The notes under the pieces were generated by a model. It saw only the letters and a program-made list of their open reading frames with translations, was not told the origin of the DNA and made no database searches. The translations under genes were made by a program, and so were the position numbers. This document shows, in pieces, positions 1 to 12,100 of a stretch of DNA of 64,000 nucleotides (position 1 is the first letter of the stretch; the number at the start of each line of letters is the position of its first letter). The stretch is taken from assembly GCF_030052815.1 (NCBI RefSeq), contig NC_079507.1, positions 64,435,144 through 64,499,143 of the forward strand, given 5' to 3'. This DNA comes from Hevea brasiliensis. Its lineage: Eukaryota; Streptophyta; Magnoliopsida; Malpighiales; Euphorbiaceae.

Positions 1-6
1 ATTATT

Positions 7-47
7 ATGATGATGATGATGATGATGATGATGATGGTGATGATGAT
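7..47. repeat. (GAT)n microsatellite
   Basis: A run of GAT/ATG triplets with one GGT interruption. It lies just upstream of the first exon visible in the window, in what should be an intron. Confidence 0.85.
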
Positions 48-146
48 TGTAAAGCTTCTTCTATTTTATTATATATTCTCATATTTGGTCAAACTTCTAT
101 ATTGATGTATGGAGCCTGTATGATGCACATTACCTACATTTTTTAG

Positions 147-3100
147 GTTTCAATGGAGTTTCTCAAACATATAGAAAATGATGATGTCAACTTGACTGCT
201 ATCAGTGGCATCTATGATACCTGGATGACAAGGATTGGAATAAACTTAGCAAATAAAAGAAAGACGAGTGAATATATGAAAGAGGTACACCATTCACAAT
301 TGTGATTATATGTTTAGTGTTCATGATGTTATCTGTGCCATCAGGAAGTCTTGGCTTTCATCAGATGTCAATGTGCACTATTGCCCCAATGTGTTGATAA
401 AAAAACCTTGTTTGCTGAGCAGGACCTTTTTATTGTTCGTTTGGAGTCGATAATTATCCATCTTATGCAGGGGAACATTGAAGGTGAACGTCAGAATGCT
501 AGAAGGTATGATTCTCATTTTTGCCTTACTTAATTATTTGCCCAGATGTTGAAGTTTTATATTAAAATCTCTACTCTCTGTCCTTTTGAAATGTTAATTT
601 ATGTCAGAATGATATATTCCATTTGGTGTTATATTAATATGGAAGAAGATATCATGTATATGTTGTTACGAAGAAAGATAAGCTGTCAAAGTTTGTGTTA
701 TCTAAGCTCTAGCAAATTTTGGTTCTCTCTTATTTTTATTGTCTGAACTTGGTACGACCAACTCATCTGATACTGATAAATTTTCATATTTCTTTCCAGA
801 GTATGCAGTTTCAAGATTTCACCATCTAAAAGATGGTGAACATCTTGTCTCTTCGTCCCAAGTATTAATAATGCACTTAGGCATACATTAACAATTTGGC
901 GATCTAGTTTTATGTGTGAATGTGATGCCTCAAGAGTTCCAATCAGTGGTCTGCGTCATATGTGATGAATTTTAGATTGATTAAGAAAAATGTTCTTCCA
1001 ATTTAGATATTTCCAAATCTTCTTAATTTTGATTATTCATTCTCTTTATTGTATATTTCATTTTATATCTGCAGTGGTAGCTAACCTTTTTTAAGGGGGA
1101 AAAAGAACCCACAAAAAGGATACATTGTTATAGTTACATTTTTTTTTTTTGAAACTATTTTTATAATTACTATATAAGTTTTGCTACAATATTTATTAGT
1201 GTATTCTAATACTAGTTTATGGTAAACATACTGTCTGGGATTTGAATAATAGATCTACTTGGATGCCTAAATAGTCATATGGTAAAGTGATCACCATGAC
1301 CATATATCAGTTGTTTTCTAACTGGCATTTACTGTTAACCACAGTTGTTATTGTTAAAGGATAGTATCTTTCATTATTATTAACTAGCAAGTTGGTTACA
1401 TTTTAGGAATTTTTGAGGTAAGGCAGGGGAGAGGAAAAGATAAAGGTAAAGTGAAATTAGATGGAGTAGTTGTGCAGCCTTGCTCGCTCAATGTATTTGC
1501 TCCATGATGCAGTGAAGGACAACTAGAATCTGCATTTTAGGTCATTTAGTCATGTGATTTTAAGTTATACTCCTATATGATCTGCATATCACTGATACAT
1601 ACATAATGCATACTTCATTAATTAATATACCTATACATTTACTCTGTTTAGGGATAAAAGGATGCAGATTGCAGAAGTAATCTGCATTTCCCAAGTATTT
1701 CTTGTTTTCATGAGTGTGCTATTGCTATGTCTTCCCCTTAATTGATGATCAAATTTTAGTGCTTGGTGGTAGAAAGGATATCAAAATAGTTGGGACATTT
1801 GGATGGGGCAGAATGTACTCAATTTTAAATAATCAGGTTTTCACCTTTTGTTCTACTGCGGGAAAAGGTGGTTTTCAGGCTTTGCGGTGGTTTATTCTTC
1901 ATCCAGGACCTGTTGGATTATCTTTCTCTGTCATTTGGCATTAATCAGAGGGTGTGACCTTTTTAGTTGTTTTTTTTTGCTGCTTGTATAAAAGTATGGA
2001 TTAGACTAGTGATGGCCCTTATCCTCCAAATTGTACATTGTGGGTCTTGAAAATAGCACGAATTGGTTGATCTGAATGATTATTCTGTTCATGTTTTTCT
2101 CAGTCTGATGCGAGAACACGGATTTGAGGGTCACCCAATGTTCCATATGATCATTGGCTTGATATTCTATCAGCTTTGGTACTCTAGCATTCCAGAAGAT
2201 ATGCAGTGCAAGAATTCTGATCAGTTTTATACGCCCACAAATTCAGACGTGTCAGGAGCACCTTCTCATTCATACATGTCATTCACAAGATTCAGATATG
2301 AAGTTGGGGGCTCAGAGGGTCATAATGCACTTTTTAGTTGTGAGTCTGAATCTTCCTTTCAATATGATTCGGAAACCTCTGTCATGAATGATAAAAGAAT
2401 GCCTGTGGAAGCTGATAGTGACGTTCACAAAAGAGTGGTACCTACGGAGGTGGATATTAACCTGCAGAGAAATCTTCAACAGGACTTCCAGCCTCCTGGT
2501 TTTTATGTGAATTCTGCTGAAAATAGTCATTCTGTTGATAATGATGGTGGTCATATGCATTCTTTTCCCAATTTGTGTGCCCTTAGTGAGTTCTTAACCT
2601 TGACGTTGTTTTGTCATCATACTTATATTTTTTCATGCATCTGAACTGTTTATTTCTTTGCCACTACTTATTCAGGTGCATATCATAAATTTTGCTTCTA
2701 CTTTGCGTGCACATCACCGGCTATATACCCATATTTGTGAAGGAACAACAGTGCATCATGCTATATTTGGAACTTTCTCCACATATTTATATGTGTGTAT
2801 GTATGTATATATGTATGTATACAGTGCACCCAGCAAATTCTATAAAGTGGGCCCATCTTTGTGCAAGGAGAGCACTAATAAAAATAAAAAAAGGGGATAG
2901 TGACAAGAACTAGAGGCTAAAACTAATTCAAAATATTTGAACAAGGGTAAGAGAAATTGGCCAAAAAAGATCTCCTGTGGATGACTATCTCTAAATACAG
3001 ATTTGTACTGAAATAATACACTAGGGAGTAGGGATACATTTCGATGCACATAAATTCACCTACATTTAGTGAAACATCAAAAGTAGATACCAAAGCAATC

Positions 3101-6100
3101 TTTTTAAATGGTAGGCCCACTAATGTTGTCTTGTGTCTTGCTGCTACACCCATATTTTGTTAGACAGTAATAAAAATTTACTAATTCTGGTAAGGATAGT
3201 GCAAAGAATATCTATGCAAATTCAATTAAAAAGAGAGTAAAAAAAGCATTCTTGTTTGTTTTGTTGTAATATTAGCAGGATACATAGGATCTAACTTGTG
3301 TCTGTAGGGTTGGTGTGGCATGCATTTTGTCACCCATCATTGTATTTAATGAGTTCTTTAGCTTTGTATCTGGCTGAGGTGGGACTGCTTTGGACAAAAT
3401 GGCATTTTGTGAGGAACCTAAAAGTGCAAGCTTTCTGTCCAATCTACATTTCATTGTTTTGGCTTTTGTACTCCATGTTGCTTAACTGGCCCTTAGCTGC
3501 TGCAATTGCTCTTGTTTGGCCAACTCAACCTGAATGCTTAACAAAGCCCTAGTTTACTCACAACTATGCATTTCTTTTTGGTGAATATTGAGCGGAATTA
3601 CTGCTTTGATCACTAGGTAGTATCAACTCAGTTAGTAGCAGAAAGAGTGATATAAGCGGGGCAAATAGTCTTTGTGCTTGTGCCAGTTGGGGGTTGGGGG
3701 AGAGTATAAAATCATATCTTAGTGTGTTTGAGTGAATAAATAAATTTTGAATAAGAAGAATAGAGTGGCTGAATATCTCAATGGTATTGCCTATTTGGGT
3801 GGCAGGCCAGTGATAGAAGTTAATGAGGTGGTGATGGAAGTGATAACATGGCCTTGATTATCAGATGCAATTTTAATTGTTGTTCTCTTTTTCTTCTGTT
3901 TTCCAAATATTATGCCAGAAATATAAATTAAGTTAATATTGCCCACAATTTCTATTTGCCCACTTTCTTTGTACCCAAACGTTGATTATGCATGATCCCT
4001 TGATGAAGTACTTGAAAAAATTCACCAACATGGGGATTGAAAGCCATGATATGGTTGTTTATGCTGACTGCTGAATAATGTGTATCATTACATGGGTTAT
4101 GAACGTCCTTAGAATTATAAGGATGTCTTGTTTTGTGTGAATTGATAATTTTGGCAAAAAATGAGAATTCCTTTCTACTGAAGTTTGATTAGTTATTTAT
4201 GATATTTATACTGAAATTCTGTTTTGTCTTGCCAAAGAAAGCTTGGATTCATGGTTGTTGCCTATACAAGCCAAGAATTGGGAGCTAGAAAGAGTGATTC
4301 AAGATGATGAATATGAGAATTCAGTAAAGTATTTACGAGAAGCTGTTTACTCAAAGCCTCCAGTAATTGCTGCCTTGCTTCCCTTGATACAGGTAGAGTG
4401 AACATGATCTTTGATATATGTCTTGTCAGTGTCATCAGGACATCATCTGCATGTTATACCTGAACTTAAACTTTTCATTGAAGACCTATTTCAGATTTTC
4501 CCATGTTTCTACTGTCAGTTAGGCTCCATTGTTTATATATACAAACTTGATTCCTATAATTTTCTTTCTAATGATTTAGAAATCCTAAATAAGAAATCCT
4601 AAATAGGAATACGAATACAAAATATACAGAAAAATAATATAGTGATTGACTTTCCATAACATAGTGATTGACTTTCCATAACAATCCCCCTCAAGTTGGA
4701 GCATAGATGTTAATCATGCCCAACTTGTTACAAATGTAGTCAATCCTAGCTCCATTCAGAGCTTTTGTGAAAATATCTCCTAGCTCTCTTTGATGTGTCT
4801 GTTGAGATGATCTGTTGTTGAATCTTTTCACGAATAAAGTGACAATCAATCTCAATATGTTTGGTTAGCTCATGAAACACCGGATTAGAAGCAATATGAA
4901 GAAGCGACTTGATTATCACACCACAATTTCACAGCGAGGAGGTCTTAAAACCTGTCTCATCTAGTAATTGAAGTATCCACATTACCTCACATACTGATTG
5001 TGCCATGGCTCTGTATTCGGATTCAGCACTAGATCGAGAAACTACACTCTGCTTCTTGCTTCTCCAAGACACCAAATTTCCTTCAATAAAAACGCAATAT
5101 CCTGTAGTTGACCTTCTGTCAACCTTAGATCGATCCGATCGGCATCGAAAAACATTCAACATTCAAATGCCCATGATTACCATATAGCAAACCTCTTCTG
5201 GGCGCCCTTGGATAACACAAGATTTGTTCCAAGGCTTCCCAATGAGCAACGGTTGGGAAGACATAAGACTTACCACACTAACGGCATAAGCAATGTCGGG
5301 ACGAGTGGTAAGGTAGTTCAATTTTCTACCAATCTCTGTATCTCTGGATCTTCAAACAACTCACTATCCACGCTACTTGATTGTAAAGTTGGAGTCATTG
5401 GTGCGCTACAAGGCTTAGCACCTAATTTTCTGTCTCTGTCAATAGATCGAGGACATATTTTCTTTGAGACAAGAAAATACCCTTCTTACTTCTCATAACT
5501 TCGATACCCAAGAAATACTTTAACAATCCCAAGTCTTTGGTGAGTTTGGAGGAAGGTTTTAAGAGATGAAATACTGCGAGTCACTCCCGGTGATGACAAT
5601 GTCATCCACATAGACTACCAAGAGAATTAGACCACCTCAGTTGCCTATAAAATCTTGAGTGATCACACTTACTCTTTTGCATATCAAATTCTGTCTTGCT
5701 TCTTTGAATCTCCCAAACCATGCCCTAGGACTTTGTTTCAAGCCATAAAGAGACTTTGAAGCCTACAAACTTTACAGCTCCCGAGCAACAAACCCAGTGG
5801 TTGCTCCATATACACCTCCTCTGAAGATCACCATGAAGGAAAGCATTCTTGATATCCAATTGATGCAGGGCCAATCATATGTAGTTGCTAAAGAGATAAA
5901 CAAGCGAATAGAAGTAAGTTTAGCTACGGAGAAAAAGTATCGAGTAATCAACCCCATATGTCCGAGCATATCCTTTGCTACAAGGCGTGCTTTTAACCTA
6001 GCCACGGAACCATCATGATTTACCTTTCAGTATATACCCATTTACAACCAATAGCTTTCTTACGGTGGGTAAAGGCAATAGTTCCCATGTACCATTAGCA

Positions 6101-9100
6101 TCTAAAGCCTCCATTTCCTCTTTCATAGCATCACACCGGGATGAGGGCCTCATTAATTAGGGATAGTGAGTCTAAAGAAGTAGAAACACCGAGAACAAGA
6201 AGACAATTGATTATAAGAAACAAAAGAAGAGATAGGGTAAGTACATGAGCGTTTACCTTTACGAAGAGCAATGGGTAAGTCTAGATCGGAATCATGATCG
6301 ATGAAGTGCAGGATCTCCCAACGAAGTAGCCGGTGGAGGATCCAGTCGAATCTCAATCTCTGGAATAAACATGAACAACGGGAGGTCGAGTAGGTCTAGA
6401 GACGAAGGAGCAGTGTGGGAGAGTACTAGACATTGGTTGAACACTATATATTAAGAGATCATCCTCCTCCCCGACTCTCATACACGGATGATGGAGGAAA
6501 AAATGGAGTGGACTCAAAAATGTGACATCTGCGAAACAAGATAACGATTAAGAGTAGGAGAGAAACAACGGTACCCTTTTTGGGCCAGGAGTACCCAAGG
6601 AAGACACATTTGAGAGATTTTGGATCCAATTTAGTAACACGTGGGCGAATATCACGCACAAAACAGGTACAACAAAAATACGGGGTTCAATAAGGAACAA
6701 AGATTTTGTAGGAAACAAAGTAGTATAAGGAATATCCCCATTAAGAATGAGAAGGCGGCATACGATTGATCAAAAACATGCGCATCCGCCCAAAAGTGTT
6801 TAGGTACTTTCATCCGAAAAGAAGAGCACGAGTTACCTCAAGAAGATGACGATTTTTCTTTCGCCACGCCATTTTGGGATGGGGTATACAAAGACTGATG
6901 AAGAATGCCATTTTGTGTCATATAAGGCTGAAATTGTCTGAAAAGTATTCTTTGGCATTGTCACTTCTTAATATACATAAATATTAAATTGAGTTTTGAT
7001 TTCATTACAAAGGCACAAAAGATAGAAAACAACTCGAACGATTTTCATTAAATATAACCAGTAACACGAGAGTAATCATCAACAAAAGTAACAAAATAAC
7101 GAAATTCAGTTTTAGATGTAGAATAAGGACCCCAAACATCGAATGAACTACCTCAAAAGGAGATGAAGCGTTTATTGACTCTAGACATAGAAGGCAAGCG
7201 ATGATGTTTTGCAACCGACACGACTCACATTCTAGTCTTGATAAAGTGAAATTGAGGACATAGCTTCTTCATGGTAGACAAAGAAGGATGACCCAATCTA
7301 CAATGAGCTTCAAGAGGTGTTAAGGTCTGGAGCAAACAAGCGACCGCGGTACATGATTTTCGAATATAGAGACCACGACTCGCGTCCTTTACCAATAATC
7401 GTAAGATCCTGAAACAAACGAAAAAGGAAAGCAGAACAATTTAAAGTACGAGCAAGTTTACTAAAGTAGATTAAAAGAGAATTTTGGTAGACACAAAGCA
7501 GAAGACAAAGAAATTGATGAAGTCGGGTTTTCTAGAACCCATGACACAAGAAGTAGAACCATCTAAAGTATGAGGAAGTGAGATTGATAGAAGACTAGAA
7601 TTACTGTCATGTGATAATCAATAACCCATTTGGATGAAGAAGACACAAGGCATGTAGTAGATTTACTGACTCGTGATCAGGTAGGCTTTAGAGATGGGGA
7701 AAATTGTGCAAAATCCTCTGCAGATATCAAAATAGTTTTCTCGGAGGAAGATCAGAATTCTCTCGCCATATTTGCCATCTGTGATGATTTTTCTCTGAAG
7801 TTGCAGACAATTATATTTTGTATGGCTGGGCTCGTGGCAATAATAACAAATGACTCCTCTTGAGTCTGATTAGAACTAGCCTCTCCATTCTGATTATACA
7901 TTGCTGTAATTCCTCCTCTACTTCCTCTTTTATTACCCTATTGTCCATTTGGATTACGGCTAATAAGAGCACTGTTGTGAAGATTGAGTACTCTGTCTGA
8001 AGGACCCGTGTGAACGTTTCATGCAAAGAGGAAATCGATCGGAGAGAATGAAATTTAGCAGTCTCATACTCGAAGGAAGGCAAGAAAACTCATAGAACTT
8101 TCACATCAGGACTAAAAGGCAACAATACATTAAGTTCCTCATATACTGTTTAAAATTCATAAAATAAGCCGTGAGAGACTTATCCTCTTTAAAATGCTTT
8201 ACAAACATCATAAATACGGAGATATTCCCTTTACAAAATCTAAGTAATCCATCAATTCCTTAACAAATTCACAGTGATTAATTAAACTAATTACCTCACT
8301 ATGAATTGAGTTTCGAAGCTGCAAAAACAATCGAGCATCCTCCCTTAGCCAAGTTTGTCGTGTATCATCAGTGGGTGGATCTTTAGTAAGGTGATCATCC
8401 TTATCAATGCTACGCAAATAGACCCTAACGTCTTACTCCACGTAATTCGAACCATTAAGTTTGTGTTCCGTGATCTTAGTCATCAGGAATCACATCGAAA
8501 TAATATTCTTATTGTCCGCCATTTGTTGAGACAAAGAAAACTAACCGCTAATCCAAAGTGCTTATAGCAGCAAAATAACCCAAAATCACAAATCAAGCAA
8601 ATAGAAATAGGATCGAGAGCCAAACCTCATAAGTCCTTTAATGGTTATACTGGATCAGGCAACAGACACGGTGGTGGAATGAGGGTTGAGACGACGCGGC
8701 AATGTTGATTGGGGTTGAAACATCGGCGACCAAGGTCTCTCTGGGTAGTGATAAAAAATAGTCACCCTAGATTTATGACCTGCTCTGATACCATGTAGAA
8801 AGAGATGATTCTTATTGATTTCAATTAATCTGTACATGGGTATATATATACAATTGATTCCTATAATTGTGTTCTACTAATAAGGAAGAAATCCTAAATA
8901 AGAAATCCTAAATAGGAATACAGAATACAAAATATACAGAAAAATAATATAGTGATTGACTTTCCATAACATAGTGATTGACTTTCCATAACAAAGACCT
9001 ATTTCAGATTTTCCCATGTTTCTACTGTCAGTTAGGCTCCATTGTTTATTAAAGGAAACTTTATTTTATAATTTTCTTTCTAATGATTTAGGAACCTTTA

Positions 9101-12100
9101 CTGATGTCCCCTGTGAGAAATCTACCATTTGTTCTTCATGCTAATCACTTGGTTGTGTTTTGGGGGTAAATGAAACTGGAAAATTAGATTTCTTAAAATG
9201 GTTTGTCTAGGGCAGCAGGACACTGGATGCTTTAATTTTTGATCTCCAAGCAAAACCAATACTGGATGCTATGATTAGGTGCTGTTTTGATCTTTGGCTC
9301 TTCCTTTATTACGAGATTTCATATATCCTCGATATGTATGCATTTTGCTATTCTGGTAATATGAACAAAGGTTTTTTGCTTGCTGCTGAGTAAAATGCTG
9401 AGTCTTTATCCATGGGATGAAAAAGTGAGTCACAGGAAGAGTCCATATGAATTATGCCTTTTCTTCTCTCTTAAAATTTTAAAGGGAGAGCATTTCAACT
9501 CGGCATTCTTTTATTTGTTTGCAATAGTTGAAATTATTAGATTTTGTGTGGTAGTCATCATCTACCTGAAGTTGGTGAACTTTATTGCATGTTAGAATTT
9601 TAATGTCTTAATTAAATTATTTCCATTTTATTCCAGTTATTGCTGATTGGATGTAAGGATGAAGAGGCCCTCCATGAACTTGAGAGGTTTTGTGGCAATT
9701 CAAATGCATCACTTCCTAGTAGGTATTTACTTCTTTGCTAAGTTGTAAACCTCTTCTGGTTGCCAAAAATTGATTGAAAATTGAAAGGAAAAATTACGAT
9801 GTTGGGGAAGGTAAGTTGAGCTTAAATGAAAATCATAGGGCATACATTTGTTGACAAAAGGTTTGACAGGAATGATGGTTATTGTTGCGGAACTTGTGGG
9901 AAAGAGAAACCAATGATCGTAGCATACTAGTGCAGCTCAAGAGAGTAAAAAAAAAATTCCAAACTTATGGTCAAGTTTACAATTATGCCAATCCTTTAAT
10001 GTTGACAAGTATACACAAAACCTTTCATATTGGTATCAATTATAGCAAAAAAAAAGTGTGCTAAAACTCTCAAATTGATGATGTGTATTTTGTACCTATA
10101 AAAATTTCACCCAAGCATATTTAAGGGAAGGGAAGTAAGGATATCTATCTCTATTTTCACAAGAAGTTAGATTGACATGATCTTTTACATTTTTCAAATT
10201 ATAATATTTCAAGTTTTTTTTTTCCAATAAAAAAAAAACTTATCTATTACCCCTTTTCTTCTTCTTATATACTTATTTCCTTAACTCATGCAAAATGTTG
10301 GCAAGTAAATATTCAATAGCAAAACTGGAAATTTCTTTGAATTCTTGACCTCAAACAAAATGTAAATTACATAGAAAGGTAATTGAAAGTTACTTTTGAT
10401 TGATATTAAAAAAGAAGAGGGGAAGGAGTGGGGTTGGGTGGGGGGGGGGGGGCGGCGGCGGGGGTTTGTTGTTAAAAACTTAAAAGAAGAGAGAGATTAG
10501 GTGTTATTGTTGGTTTTTATATAGAAAATTCAAGTGGTCCTTCCTCCCTTGGAACACAACTGGAAGTCTTATGTCAAATATCAACCTGTTGTTCCAAGTG
10601 CTAAATTCTCAAGTCGCCACAGTTTTGCTTAGAAGCCATACTGCTGTAGCCTTTGTTCACTAATGCACTCTAAGTTCTTGTTCTTGGTTAAGAAATATCA
10701 TGACATGTTTGGACTTGGAGCAAAATATCAGTTAGTTATTCCACATCATGAAATGCAAGATGAGAAAGGCTGTTCCTAATGCATAAGACTGCCATCTATG
10801 TGAGTGTTGGGACTTGGGAGGTTCAGATTTGGTGAAATAACACTTAGTTATTTCAAGCAGGGTATTAAATATACATGTCAGCTAGCATGTGACAAAATTT
10901 TTGGCTTTTTGGCTGTGTGATATGATATTCATATACACTCCCACTGATTTGGAACTCATAGTGAAACAGCTATATATCAGGCGTAATTGCTGTTGCTTCC
11001 CATTTTAGTAACATTGAAATGGCTGAAATGGATCTTCATCATCAGAGGAGGAGAAAGAAGAATAAGAAGGGGAGGGAAAGAGAGAGGGATTGGGGGGCGG
11101 TACTTGGATAGAGAGCAGGAAGCGCCATCTAGTTTTTAAGAAAACAATTGTCCTGATGTGGCTGGCAACTGCTGGAGACTTTTCTGATTCTTAATTTTTT
11201 CTTTTATAACTTAAGTGTTTCGTGGGTTATCATAGTGTCTATTGTGTTTTCTTATAAGACTTGTTTGATTTAATAATATTAGCCCATTTATAAAATAAGA
11301 TGTTTCTGTTAATTTATATACCTGCCTGATTTTTATTATAAATATTTGAAAATTAATTTCTTAAGTTGTCTCATTATTCAATAAAATATTTCTAAATGTG
11401 TTAATTCATTGCATATTTAATTTAATTTGCTTTTTGGTTTTTAATGGATTTGAGTCATTTCGTGAATTGTTTGAAAAAATAAATGGCAACTGTGGCCAAT
11501 TCAGTCCAATTCTGTTGTTTAAAACTGTGATTCCAACTTCCAAGCTGTGCTTAATTTAATTGCCACTGTTGTTTGAAAGATGTAGTTTAGTTCACTCTTG
11601 TTTGTCACTTTGTCATGAACTCTAAAGAAATCCTTTTTCTGCAGGTTGAGGGCACACCTCTTGGAGTGTGTTGATCCTACTAACAATTTTGCTCTTTCAA
11701 CCTGTTTTGAGGACAGCTTAAAGAGTGATCCTACATGTAGCGAGTCATTGGCAAAGCTTATCAGCCTGCATCAAAATGGTATGTTATGCTTAAATCCTTA
11801 TGATAAATCCTACTGAGCCCGTCTTCTACTAAACCTACCTCCCTCAATTGTGAACTGATAGTATGTGTTCATCATTTCATCCTTTATTGCATGGTTAGAG
11901 TTTTGATGACCTTTCCTTTTGGTTAACAAGGATGCTTCTTGCAATTTGATGAAGCTTATCGGCCTTTGGGCTGCACAATATAGGACTGCAAGTTGAAAAG
12001 CTAGATTGGTTGAAATTTGGGTTAGGTTTTCATAGAATTAAGGAAATTAGGGCACAGTGATAAAGCAGATGTGCTTTTTAACTCACAATTGCAAAGAAAT

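Larger units (their letters stand above)
4537..8993 (-). mobile_element. Decayed Ty1-copia retrotransposon in an intron
   Basis: The element reads on the minus strand. The 5' LTR is 8794-8993 (TGTTATGG...TTCTACA on the minus strand), followed directly by a TGGTATCAGAGCA primer site at 8781-8793 complementary to initiator Met tRNA. A purine tract (CTTGAGGGGGATT) at 4684-4697 precedes a truncated 3' LTR at 4537-4683. Between them the order on the minus strand is gag, integrase, reverse transcriptase, RNase H, all broken by frameshifts and stops. The element is about 4.46 kb and cannot be autonomous. It lies antisense within intron 5 of the plus-strand gene, so its LTR signals run against host transcription. 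Confidence 0.93.

Noticed and set aside
1714..1944. 76-codon ORF in intron 3 as an extra exon
   Set aside because: The exon at 800-835 joins in phase to 2104 without it, and its borders do not fit splicing.
2658..2913. Tyr/Val-rich ORFs around the TGTA/TATG repeat
   Set aside because: Translation of a simple repeat within an intron.
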